A stretch of DNA of 64,000 nt from an uncultured Lachnospiraceae bacterium (GTDB taxonomy: Bacteria; Bacillota; Clostridia; Lachnospirales; Lachnospiraceae), in contig CARQVR010000011.1 of assembly GCA_949051815.1 (NCBI GenBank), positions 5,085 through 69,084 on the forward strand, read 5' to 3'. The notes under the pieces are model-generated. The model did not search any database. It was not told where the DNA came from and saw nothing but the letters and a program-made list of their open reading frames with translations. Below are positions 1 to 9,266 of this stretch, piece after piece. The position numbers and the translations under genes are program-made. Numbering within the stretch: the stretch's first letter is position 1; each line of letters starts with the position of its first letter.

Positions 1-931
1 CGGGGAGGAGGCATTTTCCTTTACGGTTGAGCTTTCCGCCTATGAACGCGCCTGTGAGGATCTGCTTGAAAAGATCAGACAGCCTGTGCGGCGCAGCCTC
101 TCGGACGCCCATATCCGTCTGGCTGATATCGACAAGGTAGTGCTGGTGGGCGGGGCGACTAAGAGCCCGGTGATCCGCCGGTTTGTGAGCAGGCTGTTCC
201 GGGTGATTCCGGATACCAATATCAATCCGGATGAGGCGGTGGCGCTGGGCGCGGCCATTCAGGGCGCCATGAAGGAGCGCAAAGAAGCGATCAGGGAAGT
301 GATTCTCACGGATGTCTGCCCTTTTACGCTTGGTACGGAAGTGGTCAGAGAGTGGGAGAAGGGTTATTTTGAAAATGGCGTGTTCTGCCCCATTATCGAG
401 AGAAATACGATTATTCCGGCAAGCCGCACAGAACGGCTCTATACGGTGCGGGATGACCAGACGAAAATCCGGGTCAATGTGCTGCAGGGCGAGAGCCGTT
501 TCGCAAAGAATAATCTTTCTCTGGGAGAGCTGAATATAGAGGTGCCGCCCGCCCCTGCGGGGGAGGAGGCTGTGGATGTGACCTACACCTATGACATCAA
601 TTCCATTCTGGAGGCGGAGGTTAAGGTGGTATCCACCGGCAAGAAGGAGAAACAGGTTTTTGGCGGCAAAAACGCGGACATGACGCCGGAGGAGATTGCG
701 GCGCGTTTTGAAACCCTGTCCTATTTAAAGATCCATCCGAGAGACAGGGAGGAGAACAAGTATCTGCTCACATTGGGGGAGCGGATGTATGAGGAGAGTC
801 TGGGGGATAAAAGATATCTGATATCGCAGGAACTTCACAAGTACGAGCAGGCGCTTAATTCCTATGAGCCCGGCACGATTGAGCGGGCGAAAGAGGCGTT
901 CCGGGAGTTCCTGAAAGAGTTGGAGGAATAG
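1..931 (+). CDS. Hsp70-family chaperone (HscC-like), 3' part only
   Basis: This is the C-terminal part of an Hsp70 (DnaK-family) ATP-dependent chaperone. The reading frame is open from base 2 at the window edge, so the gene starts upstream. The end of the nucleotide-binding domain is visible as VVLVGGATKSPVIRR and PDEAVALGAAIQG. A substrate-binding domain follows, starting with TDVCPFTLGTEV, an arrangement typical of the short HscC-like branch. The C-terminal lid is short and charged and lacks the long DnaK tail. hflX starts 49 bases downstream in the same direction. Family assignment is firm. The HscC sub-assignment is from memory of that motif and is less certain. The client protein cannot be told from the sequence. 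Confidence 0.88.
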   Translation, partial: GEEAFSFTVELSAYERACEDLLEKIRQPVRRSLSDAHIRLADIDKVVLVGGATKSPVIRRFVSRLFRVIPDTNINPDEAVALGAAIQGAMKERKEAIREVILTDVCPFTLGTEVVREWEKGYFENGVFCPIIERNTIIPASRTERLYTVRDDQTKIRVNVLQGESRFAKNNLSLGELNIEVPPAPAGEEAVDVTYTYDINSILEAEVKVVSTGKKEKQVFGGKNADMTPEEIAARFETLSYLKIHPRDREENKYLLTLGERMYEESLGDKRYLISQELHKYEQALNSYEPGTIERAKEAFREFLKELEE

Positions 932-980
932 AGTGAAAGTGATTTGAGATTTCGCGATGCGGAATCATGGAGGGATGTTC

Positions 981-2339
981 ATGGAACGGGTGCTTTTGGT
1001 GGGCGCAAACTTAAATGACGGGGAAGATTATCTCACTTCTTTAGAGGAGCTTGGGGCGTTGGCTGAGGCCTGCGACATGGAAGTGGCGGGTGTGACGTCC
1101 CAGACACTTGAGACGGTGCACAAGGCTTTTTATATCGGCACGGGTAAGGTGGACGAGGTAAAAGGGCTTTCGCAGGATCTGGGAGCAGATGTCATTATTT
1201 TTGACAATTCCCTCTCCCCCATGCAGATGCGGAACCTGCAGGAGCGGCTGGAGAAGCCGATTCTGGACAGGAGTGCGCTGATTCTGGATATTTTCGCGAG
1301 AAGAGCCAGATCAAGAGAGGCCAAACTGCAGGTGGAAGTGGCAAGACTGCAATATATGCTGCCGCGACTTGTGGGACTCCACGCGGCGCTCTCAAGGCAG
1401 GGCGGCGCAAGCGGTTCCATGAGCAGCAGGGGCGCCGGGGAGACGAAGCTGGAGCTGGACAGACGTGTGCTGGAAAAGAGGCTTTCGGAGCTAAGGCGGG
1501 AATTAAAGGAAGTGGGAAGCGAGCGGGAAACCCAGAGAAAGCGCCGCGTGAAGTCGGGCCTTCCGAGGGTCGCGCTGGTGGGCTACACCAACGCGGGAAA
1601 ATCGACGCTCTTAAATGCCATGCTCGATCTTTATGGAGCGGATGAGAGGGAGGCGCAGGAGGAAAAATACGTCTTTGAGAAGGACATGCTCTTTGCCACG
1701 CTGGATACTACCGTGCGAAAGATTGCGCCCCCGGAGCATCATGCGTTCCTGCTGTCAGATACAGTCGGCTTTATTCACAAACTGCCGCACAATCTGGTGG
1801 AGGCGTTTCAGTCCACGCTGGAGGAGGCGAAGGAGGCGGATCTGCTCATACAAGTGGTGGATTACAGCGACGAACATTATAAGGAGCAGATTGCCGTCAC
1901 CAATCAGACCTTAAAGAAGCTGCAGGCGGACGGCGTTCCCATGCTCTGTGTCTATAATAAGGCGGATCTGGTCTCTCCCGATGCGCTGCCAGGGCTTTCC
2001 GGTGTGGAGGAGGCGCAGCTTGCGGCGCATTTGCCGGTGGTGCCGAAGGCGGGTGCGGGAGGCGGATCGATGGCGGGAGACTGCCTTGGTGATTCGATTT
2101 ATCTGTCCGCCAAAAAGCGGATCGGGATGGAGGAGCTGGTCTGCCTGATCGGGGAGAAGCTTTCCGGCGGGTACAAGGAGTGCACGCTTCTGATTCCCTA
2201 CACGGACGGCAGGGCGGTTTCTTATCTGAATGAGAACGCGGTGGTATTTTCGACGGAGTACGCGCAGGACGGCGTGCGGATGCGGGTGAACTGTAAGAAA
2301 GAGGATTACGGGTATTATATGAAGTATGTGGAAGGGTGA
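981..2339 (+). CDS. hflX: Ribosome-associated GTPase HflX
   Basis: HflX is a GTPase that binds the 50S subunit and splits or rescues stalled ribosomes. The N-terminal HflX domain includes FYIGTGKVDEV and the glycine-rich SRGAGETKLELDRR segment. The G domain shows G1 GYTNAGKS (about residue 200), G3 DTVGF and G4 NKAD. I chose the ATG at 981 because GGAGGG at 969-974 sits 6 bases before it; an in-frame ATG at 957 would add eight residues but has no good ribosome site. A glycine-rich stretch (KAGAGGGSMAGD) interrupts the end of the G domain, a small insertion compared with typical HflX. It follows the Hsp70 gene, so a stress-related cluster is plausible. Confidence 0.95.
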   Translation: MERVLLVGANLNDGEDYLTSLEELGALAEACDMEVAGVTSQTLETVHKAFYIGTGKVDEVKGLSQDLGADVIIFDNSLSPMQMRNLQERLEKPILDRSALILDIFARRARSREAKLQVEVARLQYMLPRLVGLHAALSRQGGASGSMSSRGAGETKLELDRRVLEKRLSELRRELKEVGSERETQRKRRVKSGLPRVALVGYTNAGKSTLLNAMLDLYGADEREAQEEKYVFEKDMLFATLDTTVRKIAPPEHHAFLLSDTVGFIHKLPHNLVEAFQSTLEEAKEADLLIQVVDYSDEHYKEQIAVTNQTLKKLQADGVPMLCVYNKADLVSPDALPGLSGVEEAQLAAHLPVVPKAGAGGGSMAGDCLGDSIYLSAKKRIGMEELVCLIGEKLSGGYKECTLLIPYTDGRAVSYLNENAVVFSTEYAQDGVRMRVNCKKEDYGYYMKYVEG

Positions 2340-2396
2340 TTTCCGGCAGCGGCAAGGATGTTTCTGCACAGAAAGCAGACGGAAGGAGGTGCGGAT

Positions 2397-3425
2397 ATGG
2401 GTGAAATCTATATGCCGCCTTTTGCGATGACGGAAGAGATAACCAATCTGGTTATTGAAATCGGGGAACAGGTCGGCGCAGTAGAGACCTATGATACATT
2501 GCAGCCTAATCCCAGACTTCGCCGTGAGAGCAGAATTAAATCTATTCATTCGTCGCTCGCCATTGAACAGAATACGCTAACGCTGCATCAAGTGACGGAT
2601 GTGATCGACGGCAAAACAGTACTCGGGCCGCCGCAGGATATCAGGGAAGTGAAAAATGCTTATGAGGCGTATGAGCGTGTGTCTGTTTTGGATCCGTACA
2701 GCGTAAAGAATCTGTTACTGGCACACAGGATTATGATGGACGGACTTGTTAAGGAAGCTGGACGATTCCGCAGCGGTAATGTTGGCGTATATGCGGGAGA
2801 ACAGTTGATTCATGCCGGTTCGCCGGCCAACTATGTGCCGGAGCTGATAAAACAGCTTTTTGACTGGATGCGGAAATCGAAACAGCATCCCCTTGTAAAG
2901 TCTTGCATTTTTCATTATGAATTTGAATTTATTCATCCGTTCGCGGATGGTAACGGGCGTATCGGCAGATTGTGGCAATCTCTGATTTTACAGAAATGGA
3001 AAGAATTTTTTGCATGGATGCCGATTGAAACCCTGATTTTTTCAAAGCAGGAAGGCTATTACAGAGCTTTGAATGTCTCTAACACGGCGGGGGAGTCCAC
3101 GGTTTTTGTTACGTTCATGCTCGGGATCATAAGAGATGCGCTGAAAGATGTCGTCGAGGGACAGAGCAGGCAGCATGATGTCGGAACAAATGTCGGAGTA
3201 AATGTCGGAGTAAATGTCGGGACAAATGAGGAGAAAATTCTGGCGCTGCTTGGGCAGGATTCCGGATTAACAGCGAAAACGCTTGCGTCTACGATCGGAT
3301 TGACGGACAGGCAGGTGGAAAGAATCCTTTCCAGGTTGAAGGCAGAAGGGAAAATAATCCGGCACGGAGCAAGTAAAAACGGTTATTGGGAAGTATGTTG
3401 CACCTGCGGCACTTATCCTTTATAA
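2397..3425 (+). CDS. Fic-domain protein with C-terminal winged helix
   Basis: Fic enzymes transfer AMP or related groups from nucleotides onto protein hydroxyls. The full active-site motif HPFADGNGRIGR is present (about residues 180-191). An N-terminal helix with SSLAIEQN resembles the auto-inhibitory helix of class II Fic proteins, although the usual E(G/N) is EQ here. After the Fic fold comes an Asn-Val-Gly repeat linker (NVGVNVGVNVGTN, coded by about 3180-3228), then a winged-helix module (SGLTAKTLASTIGLTDRQVERILSRLKAEG) likely to bind DNA. The start at 2397 follows GGAAGGAGGT at 2381-2390. Such proteins often self-regulate or target DNA-bound partners; the target here is unknown. Confidence 0.9.
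   Translation: MGEIYMPPFAMTEEITNLVIEIGEQVGAVETYDTLQPNPRLRRESRIKSIHSSLAIEQNTLTLHQVTDVIDGKTVLGPPQDIREVKNAYEAYERVSVLDPYSVKNLLLAHRIMMDGLVKEAGRFRSGNVGVYAGEQLIHAGSPANYVPELIKQLFDWMRKSKQHPLVKSCIFHYEFEFIHPFADGNGRIGRLWQSLILQKWKEFFAWMPIETLIFSKQEGYYRALNVSNTAGESTVFVTFMLGIIRDALKDVVEGQSRQHDVGTNVGVNVGVNVGTNEEKILALLGQDSGLTAKTLASTIGLTDRQVERILSRLKAEGKIIRHGASKNGYWEVCCTCGTYPL
3180..3228 (+). repeat. 12-base coding tandem repeat (Asn-Val-Gly-x) in the fic gene
   Basis: Four near-identical 12-base units, of the type AATGTCGGAGTA, encode a run of N-V-G-(T/V) between the Fic domain and the winged helix. Slippage could change the linker length. Confidence 0.8.
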
Positions 3426-3486
3426 TAATTCTGGTAGTTAAAATATAGAGGAACGCGGAAAGAATCACACAGACATGGAGGAGCGT

Positions 3487-5787
3487 ATGATTGAATTGAC
3501 ACAGGGCGGCGCGTATCTGCTGAACGGGACGGAAATCATCCCTGACAGCGCGGATGCTGCAGCGCAGATTAAAAATAAGACAGGACAGGAAGTTTCCGGC
3601 AGTGAGGCGGCGAAGAACACGATTGCTTACGGTATTCTGGCGGCGCACAACACTTCCGGCAATATGGAGAAATTAAAGATTAAATTTGATAAACTGACGT
3701 CCCACGACATTACGTTTGTGGGGATTATCCAGACGGCGAGAGCTTCGGGGCTTACCAGATTTCCCATTCCCTATGTGCTCACCAACTGTCATAATTCCCT
3801 TTGCGCGGTGGGCGGTACCATCAATGAGGATGACCACATGTTCGGTCTTACCTGCGCCAAGAGGTACGGCGGCGTCTATGTACCGCCCCATCAGGCGGTG
3901 ATTCACCAGTACGCAAGGGAAATGCTTGCAGGGGGCGGCAGGATGATTTTAGGCTCCGACTCCCATACAAGGTACGGTGCGCTCGGCACGATGGCTATGG
4001 GCGAGGGCGGGCCGGAGCTTGTCAAGCAGCTCTTGTCCCAGACTTACGATATCAATATGCCGGGCGTAGTGGGCGTGTATCTGACGGGCGAGCCGGTGAA
4101 GGGCGTCGGGCCGCAGGACGTGGCGCTGGCCATTATCGGCGCGGTGTTTGGAAACGGTTATGTGAAAAATAAGGTGATGGAGTTCGTGGGTCCGGGCGTT
4201 GCCTCCCTGAGTGCGGACTTCCGTATCGGCATCGACGTGATGACCACGGAAACCACCTGTCTGTCCTCGATCTGGCGGACGGATGAGCAGATAAAGGAAT
4301 TTTATGAAATTCACGGAAGGAAAGAGGAATATAAGGAGTTAAATCCGGGGGAGATCGCTTATTACGACGGTATGATTACGGTGGATCTGTCGAAAATCCG
4401 TCCCATGATCGCCATGCCTTTCCATCCGAGCAACACTTACACCATCGACGAGGTGAACGCGAATCTGCAAGATGTGCTTCACGACGTGGAGGAACGGGCT
4501 AAGGTAAGTCTGGACGGCGCGGTGCCTTATTCTTTACAGGATAAGGTGCAGGGCGGTAAATTTATGGTGGATCAGGGCATTATCGCGGGCTGTGCGGGCG
4601 GCGGATTTGAAAATATCTGTGCGGCGGCCGATATCCTGCGCGGTTCCTATACCGGTTCCGACGGCTTTACCTTAAGTGTGTATCCGGCTTCCATGCCTGT
4701 GTATATGGAGCTGATTAAAAACGGCTGCGCGGCGGCCATTCTGGAGACGGGCGCGGTGCTTAAGACGGCGTTTTGCGGGCCATGCTTCGGCGCGGGCGAT
4801 ACGCCGGCCAACAATGCGTTCAGCATCCGGCACTCCACGAGGAATTTCCCCAACAGGGAAGGATCCAAGCTGCAAAACGGCCAGATTTCTTCCGTGGCTC
4901 TCATGGATGCCAGATCCATCGCGGCTACGGCGGCCAACAAGGGTATGCTGACGCCGGCCACCGAGTTTGACGGAGAAATCGGAAAATATAAATATCACTT
5001 TGATGCGAATATCTATAAGAACCGCGTCTTTGATTCCAAGGGTGCGGCGGATGAGAGTGTGGAGATTCAGTTCGGACCGAACATCAAGGACTGGCCCGCT
5101 ATGGGCGCACTGCCGGAGAATCTGGTGCTGCGGGTGGTTTCGGAAATCCACGATCCCGTTACCACGACGGACGAGCTGATTCCTTCCGGGGAAACTTCCT
5201 CCTACCGCTCTAATCCGCTGGGACTTGCGGAGTTTACGCTTTCCAGAAAAGATCCGGAATATGTGGGACGGGCCAAGGATATTCAGAGAGCGGAGAAGGC
5301 CAGAATGCAGGGAGAGCATCCTTGTCAGGCCCATGCGGACGTGAAGCCGGTGATGGATGCGGTGAAGAAAACATTTGCGGACGCGTCCCATGAGAATACC
5401 GGGTTTGGCTCCACAATCTTCGCGGTGAAGCCGGGCGACGGTTCCGCCAGAGAGCAGGCGGCAAGCTGTCAGAAAGTGCTGGGCGGCTGGGCCAATATCG
5501 CCAACGAGTACGCGACCAAGAGATACCGCTCCAATCTGATCAACTGGGGGATGCTGCCGTTTCTGATCGAAACGGGAGAACTGCCTTTTAAGAATCTGGA
5601 CTATCTGTTTTTCCCTGGCATCCGCAAGGCGGTAGAGGAGAAGGCAGAGACCATCGAGGCTTACCGTGTGTGTGTGGAGGAAGGAACGCTTCTGCCTTTT
5701 ACCATGACGTTAGGGGAGCTGACAGACGAGGAGAGACAGATTATATTAAAGGGATGTCTTATCAACTATAACAGGGTAGGTGCGTGA
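3487..5787 (+). CDS. Aconitase-family hydratase (YbhJ-like)
   Basis: A large single-chain member of the aconitase/isopropylmalate isomerase superfamily, which adds or removes water on hydroxy-acids using a [4Fe-4S] cluster. Cluster ligands are visible as one Cys in [12 protein letters not shown] and two in CGPCFGAG (C-x2-C), and [20 protein letters not shown] is the conserved substrate-loop region. The C-terminal swivel domain is present ([22 protein letters not shown]). The length (766 residues) suits the YbhJ-like hydratases rather than AcnA. ATG 3487 is preferred because GGAGG lies five bases before it; ATG 3475 is an in-frame alternative. The true substrate is not known, and no citrate-cycle neighbours help. 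Confidence 0.88.
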   Translation: MIELTQGGAYLLNGTEIIPDSADAAAQIKNKTGQEVSGSEAAKNTIAYGILAAHNTSGNMEKLKIKFDKLTSHDITFVGIIQTARASGLTRFPIPYVLTNCHNSLCAVGGTINEDDHMFGLTCAKRYGGVYVPPHQAVIHQYAREMLAGGGRMILGSDSHTRYGALGTMAMGEGGPELVKQLLSQTYDINMPGVVGVYLTGEPVKGVGPQDVALAIIGAVFGNGYVKNKVMEFVGPGVASLSADFRIGIDVMTTETTCLSSIWRTDEQIKEFYEIHGRKEEYKELNPGEIAYYDGMITVDLSKIRPMIAMPFHPSNTYTIDEVNANLQDVLHDVEERAKVSLDGAVPYSLQDKVQGGKFMVDQGIIAGCAGGGFENICAAADILRGSYTGSDGFTLSVYPASMPVYMELIKNGCAAAILETGAVLKTAFCGPCFGAGDTPANNAFSIRHSTRNFPNREGSKLQNGQISSVALMDARSIAATAANKGMLTPATEFDGEIGKYKYHFDANIYKNRVFDSKGAADESVEIQFGPNIKDWPAMGALPENLVLRVVSEIHDPVTTTDELIPSGETSSYRSNPLGLAEFTLSRKDPEYVGRAKDIQRAEKARMQGEHPCQAHADVKPVMDAVKKTFADASHENTGFGSTIFAVKPGDGSAREQAASCQKVLGGWANIANEYATKRYRSNLINWGMLPFLIETGELPFKNLDYLFFPGIRKAVEEKAETIEAYRVCVEEGTLLPFTMTLGELTDEERQIILKGCLINYNRVGA

Positions 5788-5848
5788 GAAATAAGTCGAA
5801 AGCCTGACGGCGGGGGCGGCAGCGTTCTTTGCACGGCTTAGGGGGATT

Positions 5849-6838
5849 ATGCGTAATGGGGTGAAAAAGGAGAAAGGGGACGTCCTGCGTCCTCTTGTCT
5901 CCGTAGGAATTGTCCTTTTGGCGGCGGCCGGGTTCATCTGCGCGGCGGTGAAAGGCGGGACAAAACAGAATAATGACGCGCGGGAGAGCGTGCCAGTGGA
6001 AGGACCTTCCGCGGAGGCGCTGGCGAATGTCGCCCTGCCGGAGATGGAGCCGGAAAAGCCGGAGGTGGACTCTTCTTCCAAAGAGATCATAAACGACGTG
6101 CTTCTGAGCAATGTCCCCAAGGCGGACTACAGCTATTCCTTTAACGGGAAGCTGAACGATGCGGTTGTGGTGACGAGAGAGGGAGACGATGGCCGCTTTA
6201 ACAGCGGCACTTATCCGGAACCTTCTGAGGACGTGTTTCCCCTGTTTACGGAAGGAATTGAGGGCGATGCGCTCTATCTGGACGGCAGTTACGGCGTGGC
6301 GCTTCAGGGCGTGGAGCCTTTGAATGAGTCCTATACGATTTCATTCTGGTTCCGCGCGGACGAGCTGTTTGACTGGTCACCGTTTCTGATGATCGGTTCG
6401 CATCTGATGGATGTGGGAGGCAGCCAGAGCTATCTCTCCGTCAACAGGAAGACCACGGAGGAGGGAGAGGAGGTCGTGCCGATTTTTAACACGATTGACG
6501 CGGTTTTGAATAATTCCTGCGAGATCCGCCCTTCTATGGAACAGAAAAAATGGATTAATCTGAACAAGTGGGTATACATCACGGTATGCGTGGATGCGTC
6601 TCCATCCTCAGGGGCAGCGGAGGGAAGAGCCATGGGCTATCTGTATCTGAACAGCGAGCTTATCGGATCGGGAGAAGTGTCGCTGTTACATATGGATGAG
6701 GAGAGCGTGTGCGCCTATCTGGGGATCAGTTGTTACGACGAGCTGTTCCGCGCCAGCTACGACGAAATACATATCTGGAAATATGTGCTCGACGAGAGTC
6801 AGATCAGCAGTATGTATACGGCATACATTGCAGGGTGA
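5849..6838 (+). CDS. Membrane-anchored LamG/concanavalin-like protein
   Basis: An N-terminal hydrophobic segment (LVSVGIVLLAAAGFICAAV, about residues 16-34) anchors or exports the protein. The rest resembles a laminin-G/concanavalin-type jelly roll (LNESYTISFWFRADELFDWSPFLMIG, then YDEIHIWKYVLDESQISSMY at the end). Such domains usually bind sugars or proteins at the cell surface. No catalytic domain is seen. The start has an AGGGGG-type ribosome site just upstream. It lies between the hydratase and the calcium-binding protein; functional linkage is unknown. Confidence 0.78.
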   Translation: MRNGVKKEKGDVLRPLVSVGIVLLAAAGFICAAVKGGTKQNNDARESVPVEGPSAEALANVALPEMEPEKPEVDSSSKEIINDVLLSNVPKADYSYSFNGKLNDAVVVTREGDDGRFNSGTYPEPSEDVFPLFTEGIEGDALYLDGSYGVALQGVEPLNESYTISFWFRADELFDWSPFLMIGSHLMDVGGSQSYLSVNRKTTEEGEEVVPIFNTIDAVLNNSCEIRPSMEQKKWINLNKWVYITVCVDASPSSGAAEGRAMGYLYLNSELIGSGEVSLLHMDEESVCAYLGISCYDELFRASYDEIHIWKYVLDESQISSMYTAYIAG

Positions 6839-6900
6839 TAAGAAATTGCTATTAAGTAAATAAAAAAAACTCCGATATATAAATTACAGGGAGGCAGCTC

Positions 6901-6930
6901 ATGGCCAGAGCCTGCTTTTCTGGAATTTAA
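6901..6930 (+). CDS. Possible 9-residue leader peptide
   Basis: A very short reading frame (M-A-R-A-C-F-S-G-I, then stop) starts 6 bases after a perfect GGGAGG (6889-6894). It is followed at 6947-6993 by a hairpin with a T-run. The layout is that of a leader peptide before an attenuator, but it could be a remnant of a deleted gene. No regulatory residue run is seen. Confidence 0.3.
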   Translation: MARACFSGI

Positions 6931-6946
6931 TGATGTAGAGACCAGG

Positions 6947-6993
6947 GACGGTATTTTTAAGGAAAAGGAATTTCCATAAGAGTGCCGTCTTTT
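6947..6993 (+). terminator. Terminator-like hairpin upstream of the calcium-binding protein gene
   Basis: GACGG at 6947-6951 pairs with CCGTC at 6985-6989, with wobble extension inside and a nested GGAAA/TTTCC stem. TTTT follows. It may end LamG-gene transcripts or act as an attenuator. The rest of the 234-base gap (6839-7072) holds only the tiny reading frame at 6901. Confidence 0.45.
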
Positions 6994-7072
6994 CTATTGC
7001 CGGGCGTCAGGGAAGGCGCTGTCTGGTGCACAGGCAGGCGTGGAGGATGGTCTTATACAAAAGGAGGGAACA

Positions 7073-8140
7073 TTGATCATTGATTCCGGTACCATAGGGA
7101 TGCAGTCCTCCAGAACCAGCCGTACCGTGACGAGGATGAGCGCCAGATACATAGGCGGCACCTTTGCGGGCGGAAAGGAAGGATTAAATTCTCTTTTTGA
7201 GAATCAGACGGGCACTGGAGAAAAGACTGCCGGAGAGGGTAATGGTAAGGATAAGGCGAATCTGGAAGACCTCTCCGCACATATGCGCAACACAACCGGC
7301 GGCTGGCAGATTTCCACGAGAAATGATGAGAAGGAAGCTGTGCGCAGCATCAAACAGCAGTGCGTGGAATTTCTGCTGGAGCTTCTGTTTCGTTTTCGCG
7401 GAAACAGGGGCGGTCAGAACAGCCCGATAGCGGCGGCTGGCGCCACAACCATGTTTACGGTGCAGGGCTACCAGATGCAGCGCTATCACATGGAGGAGGA
7501 ACATACTACATTTTCCACGCAGGGTACGGTAAAAACCGCGGACGGGAGGGAGCTGTCCTTCAATCTTGAGTTTGGCATGAGCCGCAGATTTGAGGAGTAC
7601 TATGAGGAGAATGTGGTGACATCCATTGCTACGTTTAAGGATCCGCTGGTAATCAACTTAAATACCAATATCGCGCAGGTTTCCGATCAGAAGTTTTTCT
7701 TTGATCTGGACTGCGACGGTGAGGAGGAAGAGATTTCGAGCCTGCAGGCGGGCAGCGGCTTTTTGGCTCTTGATCTGAACGGTGACGGGCAGATCAATGA
7801 CGGCAGCGAGCTTTTCGGCACAAAGAGCGGCGACGGCTTTAAAGATCTTTCCAAGTATGATCTGGACGGCAACGGCTGGATTGACGAGGCGGATCCCATC
7901 TGGGAGAAGCTTTTGATCTGGACGAAGGATGAGGACGGGAAGGATAAACTGTATCATCTTTCCGATCTGGGAGTGGGAGCCATCGGCCTTTCCCGGGTGG
8001 GAACGCAGTTTTCCCTGAATGCTGAACAGACCAATGAAACCAATGCCATGATCCGCAAGACGGGCATATTCCTGTATGAAAACGGGACGGTGTCCACATT
8101 GCAGCAGTTGGATATGGCGGTTTATAATGAAAAAGGCTAG
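7073..8140 (+). CDS. EF-hand-like calcium-binding protein
   Basis: Function unknown. The C-terminal half has three acidic loops typical of calcium binding: DLDCDGEEEEI, DLNGDGQINDGSELFG and DLDGNGWIDEADP. This family occurs in many bacteria as EF-hand/FG-type proteins. There is no signal peptide. The N-terminal part is Ser/Thr/Gly rich and low in complexity. I chose TTG 7073 because AAGGAGGG (7061-7068) sits just before it and no ATG is well placed; an upstream in-frame GTG at 7040 lacks a site. It precedes spoIID, but the hairpin leader of spoIID suggests separate expression. Confidence 0.75.
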   Translation: MIIDSGTIGMQSSRTSRTVTRMSARYIGGTFAGGKEGLNSLFENQTGTGEKTAGEGNGKDKANLEDLSAHMRNTTGGWQISTRNDEKEAVRSIKQQCVEFLLELLFRFRGNRGGQNSPIAAAGATTMFTVQGYQMQRYHMEEEHTTFSTQGTVKTADGRELSFNLEFGMSRRFEEYYEENVVTSIATFKDPLVINLNTNIAQVSDQKFFFDLDCDGEEEEISSLQAGSGFLALDLNGDGQINDGSELFGTKSGDGFKDLSKYDLDGNGWIDEADPIWEKLLIWTKDEDGKDKLYHLSDLGVGAIGLSRVGTQFSLNAEQTNETNAMIRKTGIFLYENGTVSTLQQLDMAVYNEKG

Positions 8141-8161
8141 AGCGAAAAGAAAGTGTTTGGA

Positions 8162-8188
8162 ATAAAAGACAGGGCGCCCACATAGGAT
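8162..8188 (+). promoter_or_regulatory. Candidate sigmaE promoter of spoIID
   Basis: An ATA-centred -35 (GAATAAA, 8160-8166), 14-base spacer and -10 CATAGGAT (8181-8188) fit the sigmaE pattern (ATA, then CATAC-like). spoIID is sigmaE-dependent in Bacillus. The predicted start near 8195 would leave only about 10 untranslated bases, so this is the weakest of the three sigmaE candidates. Confidence 0.5.
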
Positions 8189-8202
8189 TTATGTGGGGTG
8201 CC
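8173..8202 (+). promoter_or_regulatory. Hairpin hiding the spoIID ribosome site
   Basis: GGCGCCCACATA (8173-8184) pairs with TATGTGGGGTGCC (8190-8202), about 12 pairs with one bulge and a 5-base loop. The 3' arm holds the only Shine-Dalgarno-like GGGG (8195-8198). The 5' arm overlaps the sigmaE -10 element. Confidence 0.7.
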
Positions 8203-8204
8203 AC

Positions 8205-9161
8205 ATGAATAAAAATGGAATCGTTTCAAAAAAGACAAACAAAAGGGATGCAGGAAGCTTCCTTTTGTTTGTTTTTTTGTTGCCTTATGTCTGCGCAAGC
8301 CTTTGGGGGCATGTGGGTGAGGAGGCGGACCGTCTGAGGGAGAACGGGAAGGAAGTATATCTGGTGGAGGCTTCCGTGGAATGGGGCGTCTGGGAGCTTC
8401 CTCTGGAGGAATATCTGGTCTACAGGCTCTGTCTGGTAATGCCGGATGACTATGAGCCTGAGGCGTGGAAGGCGCAGGCAGTGCTTTTGCGCACGGAGAT
8501 GGCAGCCCTTTATGCGGAGCAGGGAGAAAAAAGGGCCGCCGTGGACGGGGATGGTCTGGCACGGTTTTATAAAAACGGGGCGGAACCGGCGGCACTCTTA
8601 AAAAAAAGCAGGCAGGCGGTGAAGGAGACGGCAGGGGAGATTCTGACCTACGGGGGTGAACCGATCCGGGCGTCTTATTTTCGTGTGAGCAACGGTTCCA
8701 CCAGAGATGCCGGGGAGGAGGACTGCCCGTATCTTTCGGCGGTTTCCTGTGAGCAGGATCTTGAGGCGCCGGACTATCGTAGCGTGGTGAAGGTGGAACG
8801 GGAACATTATATTGAAAAACTGCGGGGCGCTCTGGAGGGGGAGTTTGATGACCAGACGCTCTGGGAGGAGGGGAAATTCAGCTTCGACGGGGCAGGATAT
8901 ATGACAAAAGTGTCATATATTGACGAAAATGGGGAGGAAGAGAGGATGGACGGAGAGACGTTCCGCCATCTTTTCGGCCTGTCCGCCGCGTCGTTTGCGT
9001 TGGAGAGAGAGGAGGAACAGGCTGTTTTTCGTGTGACAGGAGTGGGACACGGTTTCGGTATGAGTCAGTATGCGGCAGGATGCATGGCACAAAACGGGGA
9101 AAACTATAAGGAGATTCTCGCCGCCTTCTTTTTTCGGACAGAATTAGCAAATTTTGAATAA
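8205..9161 (+). CDS. spoIID: Stage II sporulation protein D (SpoIID/LytB domain)
   Basis: SpoIID is a lytic transglycosylase made in the mother cell; it thins septal peptidoglycan for engulfment of the forespore. An N-terminal membrane segment (SFLLFVFLLPYVCASLWG) is followed by the SpoIID/LytB domain: LPLEEYLVYRLCLVMP, EAWKAQAVLLRTEMA and the C-terminal GVGHGFGMSQYAAGCMA. The catalytic Glu region (PLEEYL) is intact. The ATG at 8205 is the only well-placed start. A spoIIQ-like gene follows directly, the usual clostridial order. Confidence 0.92.
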   Translation: MNKNGIVSKKTNKRDAGSFLLFVFLLPYVCASLWGHVGEEADRLRENGKEVYLVEASVEWGVWELPLEEYLVYRLCLVMPDDYEPEAWKAQAVLLRTEMAALYAEQGEKRAAVDGDGLARFYKNGAEPAALLKKSRQAVKETAGEILTYGGEPIRASYFRVSNGSTRDAGEEDCPYLSAVSCEQDLEAPDYRSVVKVEREHYIEKLRGALEGEFDDQTLWEEGKFSFDGAGYMTKVSYIDENGEEERMDGETFRHLFGLSAASFALEREEEQAVFRVTGVGHGFGMSQYAAGCMAQNGENYKEILAAFFFRTELANFE

Positions 9162-9183
9162 GGCGGAAAATTCGGGCAAAACT
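9155..9183 (+). promoter_or_regulatory. Candidate forespore sigmaF/sigmaG promoter of spoIIQ
   Basis: TGAATA (9155-9160), 14-base spacer, then GGCAAAACT (9175-9183), which matches GGnnAnAnT at every fixed position. It overlaps the spoIID stop codon. spoIIQ is sigmaF-dependent in known sporeformers, so a forespore promoter here is expected. Confidence 0.6.
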
Positions 9184-9266
9184 ATCAGAGAAACCCGGTG
9201 CAGGGACTGCCTTCGTTTCGGCGGACGGTCATTGCGGCATCGGAAGAAAAACAGGAGGCGAGTCTC

